A DNA stretch of 64,000 bases from Leucothrix mucor DSM 2157 (GTDB taxonomy: Bacteria > Pseudomonadota > Gammaproteobacteria > Thiotrichales > Thiotrichaceae), in the NCBI RefSeq assembly GCF_000419525.1, contig NZ_ATTE01000001.1:806001-870000 (forward strand), in the 5' to 3' direction. Position 1 is the stretch's first letter; the number at the start of each line of letters is the position of its first letter. The translations under genes and the position numbers were made by a program. The notes beneath the pieces were generated by a model, which saw nothing but the letters and a program-made list of their open reading frames with translations, was not told the DNA's origin and made no database searches. Positions 45,529 to 53,224 of this stretch are shown here, one piece after another.

Positions 45529-46979
45529 TGGATTGCTGGAAAATACTCGGCATTGAGCCGAACTCAGATAAGAAAACCATTAAAATCGCTTATGCGAAGC
45601 AGTTAAAAACGACCCGGCCAGATGATGATGCTGAGGCGTTTCAACGACTGCATCAGGCTTATAAAACCGCATTGATTTGGGTGCCAGTTGAGTATCGTGA
45701 TGATGCTGAAAATGACTGGATGATCTCGCCACAAGCTCAACTGCGTGAAGCGTATGAGCGAGATATTGAGCCGCTGCAGGAAGATATTGAGCCGCTGCAG
45801 GAAGATATTGAACCGCTGAAGGAAGATAGTCGCTTACTGCAGCAAGATGCTGATTTGGCGGAAAGTGTTACTGCCGTTGAGTCAACGCCCGAAGACAGCA
45901 TTGATACATCTCATCCAAATCCACAAACAGAGCGGCAGGCGGAATCTCAAATTGCGCCTCGCTCAGAGCTTGCAGATACAGCAACCCAGCCTAAAGCTTT
46001 GCCTGATTCTGATTCTGATTCTGATTCTGATTCTGATTCTGAGTTAATTAATGAACGCGCTCAGCTTGCGGCGATGCTTCAATCAGTTATGTCGGATAGG
46101 TCGGATGACTCTGAAGACGCGCTAAAGCACTTCCCAAATCCTGCTCCCAGCGCCAATGACTTTAGCCCTGAAGAGCTACAATTGCTCGAAGATATTCGTA
46201 ATCAAGAGCATCACCTATCAGAAGATTGGGCGGTATTCTGCGAGAAGCTTGAAGAGATCATTGCATCACCTAAGCAAAGTGCGGAGCTTCAAAGCTGGAA
46301 GTTCATTGAGGAGCTATCATCATTTCGCGATCTGGAGTTTCGTAAAGCGATCTCTGATAAAGCCTTTGAGGCAGTGGCAGAGGCCAATGATGTTTCCTTA
46401 CAAAAGAAGCATTTATACATAAAACGACCCGTTTTAAATTACCTGAATGAGCTATTTGGCTGGGATAAAAAGTGGCAGGAATATGAGTATCATTACAGCC
46501 GCAGCCAGCTAAACGCGATTTTTCCGTATTTGGAGGAAGCTGAGCGGGTTAATAAGCGCAGTAAAATCAAACGTGAACTGTTTTACTATCGTCGCGGGGC
46601 GGCGTTTGCGATTGATATGGTCATCATGTTTCTTCCGCTGTTATTTATTAATCCCTTGGCCGAGCTGCTGGGGATGAAAGACATGGTCGGAGAGATGCTA
46701 GTGTGGTGGTTTGCGGCTTATGTTTTGTTGGCGATTCCACTGCAAGAGTCTTCAATTGCACAAGCGACCGTTGGCAAGCGAGTGATGGGGTTGATAGTGA
46801 TTGACCGACGGGGTGATAGGATTAGTTTTATCCATGCTTTATCACGCAGTATTGTGACGGCTTTTTGCGTGGTGATCTTTAAGCTAGTGGTGTTTATCAA
46901 TCTGATTCTGGCATGGTGGCGTTCGGAGATCTTGCAGGATCTGTTGACTCGCTCCTATGTTGTGCAAAGGCCTAAGTAG
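45528..46979 (+). CDS. J-domain protein with C-terminal RDD membrane domain
   Basis: 483 residues. N-terminal J domain (WKILGIEPNSDKKTIKIAYAKQLKTTRPDDDAEAFQRLHQAY); the usual HPD tripeptide is Arg30-Pro-Asp here. Then a low-complexity acidic linker with three 7-residue repeats Asp-Ile-Glu-Pro-Leu-Gln/Lys-Glu (coded by 21-base repeats at 45762-45824) and a six-fold Asp-Ser repeat (46005-46040). The C-terminus is an RDD domain with two to three helices (RRGAAFAIDMVIMFLP, GKRVMGLIV). Translationally coupled to hscC, so probably a membrane-tethered co-chaperone, as with DjlB/DjlC for HscC in E. coli. Confidence 0.85.
   Translation: MDCWKILGIEPNSDKKTIKIAYAKQLKTTRPDDDAEAFQRLHQAYKTALIWVPVEYRDDAENDWMISPQAQLREAYERDIEPLQEDIEPLQEDIEPLKEDSRLLQQDADLAESVTAVESTPEDSIDTSHPNPQTERQAESQIAPRSELADTATQPKALPDSDSDSDSDSDSELINERAQLAAMLQSVMSDRSDDSEDALKHFPNPAPSANDFSPEELQLLEDIRNQEHHLSEDWAVFCEKLEEIIASPKQSAELQSWKFIEELSSFRDLEFRKAISDKAFEAVAEANDVSLQKKHLYIKRPVLNYLNELFGWDKKWQEYEYHYSRSQLNAIFPYLEEAERVNKRSKIKRELFYYRRGAAFAIDMVIMFLPLLFINPLAELLGMKDMVGEMLVWWFAAYVLLAIPLQESSIAQATVGKRVMGLIVIDRRGDRISFIHALSRSIVTAFCVVIFKLVVFINLILAWWRSEILQDLLTRSYVVQRPK
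45762..45824 (+). repeat. Three 21-base tandem repeats in the J-protein gene
   Basis: Units 45762-45782 and 45783-45803 are identical; the third, 45804-45824, differs at two bases. The unit codes for Asp-Ile-Glu-Pro-Leu-Gln-Glu. In-frame copy-number change would only alter linker length. Confidence 0.9.
46005..46040 (+). repeat. Hexanucleotide repeat GATTCT x6 in the J-protein gene
   Basis: Six perfect GATTCT copies coding (Asp-Ser)6 in the acidic linker. As a 6-base unit, slippage keeps the frame. Confidence 0.9.
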
Positions 46980-46986
46980 ATTGCAG

Positions 46987-47241
46987 CTATACAATAGTGC
47001 AGCTTGGTACGGTTTTTTTGAAATTCTGTAGAATCATTTTTTCGACATTTTTTGTTAGACTCTTGTGTATGAGTTGTCTTGATTTTTGATTTACCTTGTT
47101 TTTATAAGTAACTCGTGAAATTTCAAAGCAAAGTTCGGAGTCATCTCGTCTTTTAAGGTCTTTCCCAAGTTCGCTGAAGAGAAAGCTAATCCTGCATGTC
47201 CCTTGATTAGCGTTATGGGTATAGCTGTAATTTATTTCCAT
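46987..47241 (-). CDS. Small hypothetical protein, possible third gene of the nuclease module
   Basis: 84 residues, AT-rich. Sequence begins MEINYSYTHNANQGTCRISFLFSELGKDLKRRD, apparently beta-rich then basic. It follows the 280-residue gene by 41 bases, in a different frame, and the open frame extends upstream a little beyond the ATG. It could be a separate small gene or the displaced C-terminus of that protein. No clear ribosome site. Function unknown. Confidence 0.5.
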   Translation of the reverse strand: MEINYSYTHNANQGTCRISFLFSELGKDLKRRDDSELCFEISRVTYKNKVNQKSRQLIHKSLTKNVEKMILQNFKKTVPSCTIV

Positions 47242-47282
47242 TTTAAGAATATAGTAATAATCATAGTAGCTGTGATCATTGA

Positions 47283-48125
47283 TTAAAATATATCATTAAT
47301 TCTGTCACCATCTATTTGAACTCTGCTGACCGTATTTTTCATCCAGGCAATCTGTGGTGTATCTGGAAGCTCAATACCATCTTTATTCAAGCTAACTTCT
47401 ATAGTGTTAACGTCGCCCAGAACTAGGTTTTTACCAAGACCGCCTGTCAGTCTTTTAAAGAACAAAATTCGCTGACTGTTGGTGAATAGGCCAAACGTAA
47501 TCTTTGCAGGCTCTGAGTTGCTTACAATGCCGCAGCTTTTTAGCTCTTTTGATAAGTGAGAAATAATTCGGCTGTTAATGATGCCCGTTTCCACTGAGGT
47601 ATGTTCCGATGAGACATAAAGTTTAAGGTTTTTGCCTGTTTTTTCAACTATTACCTCTCCATGAAATATCAAATCACGTTTAACCAAGTCTTGACTGATA
47701 TCCCTACGGTGAACTGTGTATTTTATAGTTGCTTTGCTTGGGCTGTTTACAACAAACCTTGGAAAGCTTTTGAAGTCTACATGCTCCATATCCACACATG
47801 GATCGAACTTATCCGGGTCAAAGGCTGACTTCAGCGGAGTTGTCCAATCGGAGTCGTTTTTACATAGGTCAAGGCTAGAAAATTTGTTTTTTGGCTTAGA
47901 TTCGCGGTCAAGTGATTTATCCAGTAGCTTTCTAAATTCAGTGTCAGTGATTAGGGTTGATGAAAGCAAGGGTACAGTGATGCTTTTACTTGAGTTGCCT
48001 ACATAGATTCCTTTGTCCTTTAGGGCTGAGTTGATCTCTCCATGAGAAATATGTGAACTGTTTAGTAAAGTACGAAGTTCTGAGCCAGTGGGTATGGTGT
48101 TACTAATGTCTAGATTATTAGGCAT
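47283..48125 (-). CDS. Hypothetical protein, partner of the nuclease-like gene
   Basis: 280 residues; no family recognised. The N-terminal 75 residues (SELRTLLNSSHISHGEINSALKDKGIYVG, then TDTEFRKLLDKSL) look like a repeated helical unit. The rest is beta-rich with charged segments. Starts 5 bases after the nuclease-like gene's stop, so the pair is co-transcribed. It may be the sensor or regulator of a two-component defence module, an inference from gene pairing only. Confidence 0.65.
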   Translation of the reverse strand: MPNNLDISNTIPTGSELRTLLNSSHISHGEINSALKDKGIYVGNSSKSITVPLLSSTLITDTEFRKLLDKSLDRESKPKNKFSSLDLCKNDSDWTTPLKSAFDPDKFDPCVDMEHVDFKSFPRFVVNSPSKATIKYTVHRRDISQDLVKRDLIFHGEVIVEKTGKNLKLYVSSEHTSVETGIINSRIISHLSKELKSCGIVSNSEPAKITFGLFTNSQRILFFKRLTGGLGKNLVLGDVNTIEVSLNKDGIELPDTPQIAWMKNTVSRVQIDGDRINDIF

Positions 48126-48130
48126 GATGG

Positions 48131-49072
48131 TTACTCTTGGACAAGGTCTAAAATAGATCTTCTTAGTGAAAAGGGGGTTACCGATTCATTTCTATCTTGA
48201 AATGCTAGACGAATTCTAGTTGCATCCTCCATGTCCTTAGTGGGATTGAAATTTGATATGCCTATTTTGATTGTGTCAATTAGGCCTCTTGAGAAGCTTA
48301 AACCATAGCCTATAAGCTTTTTATAGGAGTCATCACTGAACGGATCATTAGAGTAAAGGAACATCTCTTTTGTTTTGTCTTTTTGTACTATGGCGACTAC
48401 TAAGTCTGATGCAATCATTCCTAGAGGTAGGTATGAGCCCTTCGGCTCAGTGTCTACTGAAACAGCAGTTCCTAAGTTTGGATAGTAAAATTCATATTTT
48501 CCGGTTGTACTGCACTCTTTATCAAGGTGGTCAATTACTTGTAGAAGAAATGATGCACGAGCATTATCTATTAAATAGATAGGGGTACTGCTCGAGTTGT
48601 TCAGTCTCATGTTGGCAAGCGAGGGGCGAAGACTAGTCTCCAATTCATCAATGTGGTTACTCAAAAAAACTAATAAGCCTGAGTGTTTTTTGTATTTTTT
48701 GGGGTTTACCTGATCCTCTATGATGGAGAGTTCCTCACTGTACCTTGCACACTCAATAATTTCATGAAGTTCGTCCATATCCTCCTTAACTTTTTTCTTA
48801 ATTGCATCTTGGGTTGCTGGATAAGGGTTTTTTGTATTCTTGACTGAAACATGAACAAATTCAGTTACTTCATCATGAAAAGGATCGTCATAGACAAAAA
48901 TCTGGTCTTCTCCGTGGCTTTTTTTCTGGTTGTTGGATTCGTTCAAGTGGGTAGATGTATTGCATCGAATCGACACATTGTGCATTGATAATTTCCAGCC
49001 AATTTTATCAAGTAACTTCGATGCTATTTTTTCACCAATTTCGCCTGAGCTTTTAGATCCCTCACCACTCAT
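48131..49072 (-). CDS. Putative PD-(D/E)XK nuclease-like protein
   Basis: 313 residues, AT-rich. The N-terminal 80 residues carry a restriction-endonuclease-like pattern: a helix with Glu11 and Glu14 (GEIGEKIASKLLDKIGW), then Asp56 in HGEDQIFVY and, 19 residues later, the Ser-Val-Lys (76-78) of FVHVSVKNTK in place of (D/E)xK. The remainder is alpha/beta with no recognised domain. The first gene of a minus-strand pair facing the hscC side, bordered by a cobQ relic. Similar two-gene nuclease modules (for example GAPS4) are phage-defence systems; this match is a hypothesis. Confidence 0.55.
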   Translation of the reverse strand: MSGEGSKSSGEIGEKIASKLLDKIGWKLSMHNVSIRCNTSTHLNESNNQKKSHGEDQIFVYDDPFHDEVTEFVHVSVKNTKNPYPATQDAIKKKVKEDMDELHEIIECARYSEELSIIEDQVNPKKYKKHSGLLVFLSNHIDELETSLRPSLANMRLNNSSSTPIYLIDNARASFLLQVIDHLDKECSTTGKYEFYYPNLGTAVSVDTEPKGSYLPLGMIASDLVVAIVQKDKTKEMFLYSNDPFSDDSYKKLIGYGLSFSRGLIDTIKIGISNFNPTKDMEDATRIRLAFQDRNESVTPFSLRRSILDLVQE

Positions 49073-49245
49073 TTGTCAAATCCCATAATCATTAGATATT
49101 CAATTAGCCTTGTATTCTACGATATTTTAATGTTATTTAGGTTGAAATATTTACAAAATAGCCTTCACTCCTTAGTGCAGATCATTATCAAATGAATCAT
49201 ACGAGTCTTGCGATTTTTCCGAATATTTGCATACATTCACAGATC
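49073..49245. other. AT-rich upstream region of the nuclease module
   Basis: Leader and likely promoter of the minus-strand pair starting at 49072. No gene seen on either strand. Composition changes back to chromosomal values near 49240, where the cobQ relic begins. Confidence 0.4.
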
Positions 49246-49400
49246 CCAATAAGCTGGCATCGTTAGGGGATCTATTCAGGATAGGTCCTATGAGTGGCGT
49301 GCGATTATTTCCTGTTCAATGGCACCAAGTGCTTTGCCTAATAAGTGGGGAAGTGTGCCACCACAGTTAATATCAGGGGCTAGTAACATTCTTGCTGAAC
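49246..49400 (-). pseudogene. Degraded fragment of a cobyric acid synthase gene
   Basis: On the minus strand this reads ARMLLAPDINCGGTLPHLLG, aligning with residues near 161-180 of the intact CobQ encoded at 50513-51973 (AKVLLASDIDRGGAFAHLLG), then continues with diverged sequence, an in-frame stop, and DNA-level similarity to about codon 211 (shared TTATTCAGGATA and AAGCTGGC). It is a relic of a second or earlier cobQ copy, not functional. Confidence 0.8.
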
Positions 49401-49539
49401 TGTAAGGAATGAAAGCTATGACTGTTCGGTTGCTGCTATGGTGCTTTGCCGTGCAGCAATCGCGGTTGCTTTTTGTCGGTAAAAGTCCAAGAAAAAATAA
49501 ACTATCATTACGCCTAAATACTACGGTGGAAATCTATCT

Positions 49540-50430
49540 ATGTTCCAACATGCAAGCCTGTTAGCCGAGCTGAAAAAATGGTCGCTCACCAAACCTATTC
49601 GTAGCTCAGCAGTGTTTGTGTTGTTGGCGGTTATGATCATCGGTGGTTGCACAACAATCAATCGGGAATATAAGGACCGTGAGCCTGCTTGTACAACTGA
49701 GCTAAAATGCATAGGCCAGAAAATCTATAAAAACGAAACCGGTGGCAAGCTTGAGAATTTAATCTTCTGGAGTCCAAGCGAGGCCTTTCCATCGCTTGGA
49801 ATTGGTCACTTTATTTGGTATCCGGCAGCAGAAAAGCAGGGCTTTAAAGAGGCGTTTCCCGATCTAGTTCGCCATCTTCAGGCTAATGGTGCGCAAGTGC
49901 CTCTTTGGTTGTCTCGCCAGATTCAAATCGGCTCATTGTGGAATAGCAGAGAGCAGATGGAGCAGGACAGAGGCGGTCGAAGATTCCGGGAATTACAGCA
50001 GTTATTGTTGGATACCACCGACTTACAGACGACCTTCTTATTTGAACGCTTGGATAAGGCGCTGCCGACAATGCTCAGCGCAGTCAACCCTGAAAGCCGC
50101 GCTTTAATCACTAATCGCTTTAATACCATGAAGGCCAGCTCTGGTGGGCTGTATCCCTTAGTGGACTATGTGAATTTTAAGGGCGAAGGTACGGTAATGG
50201 CCGAGCGTTACAATGGCCAAGGCTGGGGCTTGCTGCAAGTGTTGGAAAATATGCAAGCAGTTCCGGCGGGGCAGCAGGCTTTGCAAGAGTTTTCCCGAGC
50301 TGCTGATTATGTTTTAAGTCGACGTGTGGAAAATGCAGCACCTGAGAAAAATGAGCAGCGTTGGTTACCCGGCTGGCGGGTGCGTTTGAATACATATCAT
50401 GTCGCTCCGGATAAGCCTAAGTGGCTATAG
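49540..50430 (+). CDS. Putative lipoprotein, conserved hypothetical
   Basis: 296 residues. N-terminal hydrophobic segment with lipobox-like IIGGC (Cys about 37), after a longer than usual 20-residue leader. Conserved motifs include CIGQKIYKNETGG, LIFWSPSEAFPSLGIGHFIWYP and YNGQGWGLLQVLE; these recur in unnamed gammaproteobacterial proteins that I recognise only as a family without known function. The Glu after NETGG and the His in GIGHF resemble a lysozyme-like active site arrangement, but this is only an impression. Alone between a cobQ relic and the intact cobQ. Confidence 0.75.
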   Translation: MFQHASLLAELKKWSLTKPIRSSAVFVLLAVMIIGGCTTINREYKDREPACTTELKCIGQKIYKNETGGKLENLIFWSPSEAFPSLGIGHFIWYPAAEKQGFKEAFPDLVRHLQANGAQVPLWLSRQIQIGSLWNSREQMEQDRGGRRFRELQQLLLDTTDLQTTFLFERLDKALPTMLSAVNPESRALITNRFNTMKASSGGLYPLVDYVNFKGEGTVMAERYNGQGWGLLQVLENMQAVPAGQQALQEFSRAADYVLSRRVENAAPEKNEQRWLPGWRVRLNTYHVAPDKPKWL

Positions 50431-50458
50431 CTGGAAGCCCTAAAATAAGCCTAAGTGG
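50411..50458 (+). repeat. Short direct repeat at the lipoprotein 3' end
   Basis: ATAAGCCTAAGTGG occurs at 50411-50424 and 50445-50458; the similarity continues loosely (TATAGCTGGAAG / TATAACTGGAAG). A 34-base tandem duplication that includes the stop codon of the gene. Confidence 0.7.
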
Positions 50459-50512
50459 TTATTTATAACTGGAAGTCATAAAGACAAACCGCTGCAACAT
50501 TGAGGGCTGGTA

Positions 50513-51973
50513 TTAGTCAATCAACCCAATGGCCCGATCAATTGCATTCATATCGCAATGGGTTTCCAAGTGCAGCGCCAGTGTATTCAACGCGGCATCA
50601 ACCTGATCACTCCACTCGCCACTTTCAGCCTCTACACCTAAGCGAGATAAAAAGGCCTGTCGATACACGCCATTATCAAATAGCCCATGCGCATACATTC
50701 CGGCAATATTGCCTTGCACATAGCCAATGACATCACCTTGCTGATTACGCAAATAGGGCTTAGTACCCGCGTCGGCAGTGGTTTTGCCATGATGGATTTC
50801 ATAGCCGGTAACTTGCGCGCCGGATTCAATCAAAGTCGCGCGAGTTTGTTGCGTGGTTTTAATGGCTTCCAGTGTGGTGCTTATGGCCAGTAACCCTAAT
50901 CCATCACTCGTATAACCACCTTCCAAACCATGCGGATCAAGTAAGGTTTTTCCAAGCATTTGCATGCCGCCACAAACCCCTAAAATCTGAGTACCTTGTG
51001 CCGCTAGCTGATGAATTTTTGCAGCAAAGCCTTGTTGCTTTAGAAAGTTTAAGTCATGGCTAACGTGCTTGGAGCCAGGCAGAATAACCGCCGCCACTTG
51101 GTTCAAATCACTCACTTCACGCACAAAATTAACCTGTACCGCAGGCTCATTCACTAACGCATCAAACTCATCGAAATTCGACATATAGGGCGTAATAATG
51201 ATCGCAATTTCAGGTTTGGTATTGTGGCTAACCACCGTTTTATGAGAATAGGCATCCTCATCCGGCAGCGGCAGATTGAGCATGGGCACAATGCCGAGTG
51301 TGGGAATCTGCGTTTTCTCTTCCAGCCACTCCATCGCATTGCCTAGTAAGCTGGCGTCGCCACGGAATTTATTCAGGATAAAACCAATCAGCTTAGCGCG
51401 CTCATTCTCCGCTAAGCAATGCCAGGTGCCTAATAGGTGGGCAAATGCGCCGCCACGGTCAATATCAGAGGCTAGCAGCACTTTAGCTTGTGCCTGCAGA
51501 GCGACGCTCATATTTACAATATCGCCTGCTCGCAGATTAATCTCGGCAGGACTGCCTGCGCCTTCGATAATCAGCAGATCGTAGCGGTCTTGCGTGAGTG
51601 CCAAGCTATCTTTAACCGTTTCCCAGAGATGCATTTTTCGCGATTGCCAAGGGATGGCTTGCAGCTTGGGGTTAGACTTGCCCAATACAATCACTTGCGA
51701 ACGTGAATCGGCTTCCGGCTTTAACAGCACCGGATTCATATGCACATCTGGCGCAATGCGAGCGGCTTGTGCCTGTAACAATTGCGCGCGGCCAATTTCG
51801 CCACCCTCTGGCGTCACACCGGCATTATTACTCATATTCTGCGCTTTAAATGGCGCAACGCGAATGCCACGGTTGGCGTACAAACGACAGAAGCCGGCAA
51901 CCAAATAGGATTTTCCGGCATCTGACGTACAGCCCTGAATCATCAGGGGAGAGAGGATTTTTGAACTAGGCAT
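50513..51973 (-). CDS. cobQ: Cobyric acid synthase
   Basis: 486 residues. N-terminal P-loop-like MIQGCTSDAGKSYLVAGFCR and FKAQNMSNNAG, central dethiobiotin-synthase-like region, and a C-terminal class I glutamine amidotransferase domain with Cys in GVCGGMQMLG and His in YEIHHGKT. It amidates four side chains of adenosylcobyrinic acid diamide in cobalamin synthesis. No other cob gene is in the window, so it is isolated from its pathway. Just downstream of a TDT-family transporter gene on the same strand. Confidence 0.95.
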   Translation of the reverse strand: MPSSKILSPLMIQGCTSDAGKSYLVAGFCRLYANRGIRVAPFKAQNMSNNAGVTPEGGEIGRAQLLQAQAARIAPDVHMNPVLLKPEADSRSQVIVLGKSNPKLQAIPWQSRKMHLWETVKDSLALTQDRYDLLIIEGAGSPAEINLRAGDIVNMSVALQAQAKVLLASDIDRGGAFAHLLGTWHCLAENERAKLIGFILNKFRGDASLLGNAMEWLEEKTQIPTLGIVPMLNLPLPDEDAYSHKTVVSHNTKPEIAIIITPYMSNFDEFDALVNEPAVQVNFVREVSDLNQVAAVILPGSKHVSHDLNFLKQQGFAAKIHQLAAQGTQILGVCGGMQMLGKTLLDPHGLEGGYTSDGLGLLAISTTLEAIKTTQQTRATLIESGAQVTGYEIHHGKTTADAGTKPYLRNQQGDVIGYVQGNIAGMYAHGLFDNGVYRQAFLSRLGVEAESGEWSDQVDAALNTLALHLETHCDMNAIDRAIGLID

Positions 51974-52039
51974 GCGCAGACAATACTGTGTGATGAGTTA
52001 GTGCCTGAGTGTGGGTGTTACTCCCAAATGAGTCAATAG

Positions 52040-53014
52040 TCAGTGCTCTTCGGTGCAGATCTCATGATGTGAAATGGCTAACAAAGTGCGCAGGGAGAGC
52101 AAGCCGACCAAACTACTTAATAAAATCAGCAAGCCACCGGCTATCCACACAAACATGACTTTCTCTGTTTGCTCATACATTGCAAAACTGGCAATCGTAA
52201 TCGCTGAAATCGGGAAGGAGTATGCCCACCACGCCAGCGAGAAGGGCAGTTTGATAAAGTGACGCAACTGAGTCAGTAGTAACAAGGTTAGAAATAAGCC
52301 GCCGTAATACAGAATTCTGGCGAATGAATCCAAACCGCCAGTGAGTTTCAGGTACGCCACAAAGCCAACCGCTGGTGGTGCGATCAAAATAAATAAGGTT
52401 GGCAGCAAGCGGGCTGGAATCGGGTCATGAAACAAAATCCGGTAAAACACGATGGTGAGTAAGATCACCCAGAACAGCATGCCGATACTGAAGAAGAACC
52501 ACGAGATCTCCACATAGCCCAGCGACATGCCCGTAATGGGTACGATCACATTGCCCACGGCCGGAATAAACCACGCGGGGCTCATGTGCTGGATCTGAAA
52601 CTGGCTTTGATGCATCCAAGTGCTAATCACATAGAGCACCATAATCAAATGCAACAAAGAACCTACCATCCACAATACTTGGGAAATACCAATATTAATG
52701 GGGATAAGCGCAATTGATAGTAGCAACAGACTTATTGATATCGTCGGGAAAAAACTTAATTTAACCGGATGCTGTAATTCAGCCATTACTGCCGTTTTAT
52801 ACTTAATGAATTTCTGTGAATACATCACAATTAAAATAACAAATACTAAGCTGGCAATACCTAGCAATATTTCTGATAGATAACCGAGGTGGACGCCCGA
52901 CACCTGTTGCGCCTTCTCCCATGCAATGGTTGTCCCAGCTAGTCCCATCACCACCGAGAAAAATGAAATCGGCATGTTCTTAAGTGAGGATTGCGCTTCC
53001 GACGGGGTGTTCAT
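52040..53014 (-). CDS. TDT/SLAC1-family membrane transporter (TehA-like)
   Basis: 324 residues with about ten membrane helices. Family segments: SPAWFIPAVGNVIVPITG, FFFSIGMLFWVILLTIVFYRILFH, and APPAVGFVAYLKLTGG, all typical of the TDT family (C4-dicarboxylate/malate carriers and SLAC1/TehA-type anion channels). The exported or channelled ion cannot be decided. It lies upstream of cobQ and divergent from the SulP gene. Confidence 0.88.
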   Translation of the reverse strand: MNTPSEAQSSLKNMPISFFSVVMGLAGTTIAWEKAQQVSGVHLGYLSEILLGIASLVFVILIVMYSQKFIKYKTAVMAELQHPVKLSFFPTISISLLLLSIALIPINIGISQVLWMVGSLLHLIMVLYVISTWMHQSQFQIQHMSPAWFIPAVGNVIVPITGMSLGYVEISWFFFSIGMLFWVILLTIVFYRILFHDPIPARLLPTLFILIAPPAVGFVAYLKLTGGLDSFARILYYGGLFLTLLLLTQLRHFIKLPFSLAWWAYSFPISAITIASFAMYEQTEKVMFVWIAGGLLILLSSLVGLLSLRTLLAISHHEICTEEH

Positions 53015-53224
53015 AGTGATTACTCAATTAGATTAAAGCTGGATGATACCGCGTGCTCCAAATGCGAAAATTGCGACAAATCAAAAACCGGAAAAAATTA
53101 GATAAATAATATTTAATCAAAAAATTCTCAACCGTGGACCATGCTTTATCTGTTTTTGGCACTTCTATATTTAATTAATTGGCGTAGACTAATCCAGCTT
53201 TACCGCCAAGCAATTACAATAATC

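Noticed and set aside
46005-46040. Phase-variable on/off repeat in the J-protein gene
   Set aside because: The unit is six bases, so slippage changes length without breaking the frame.
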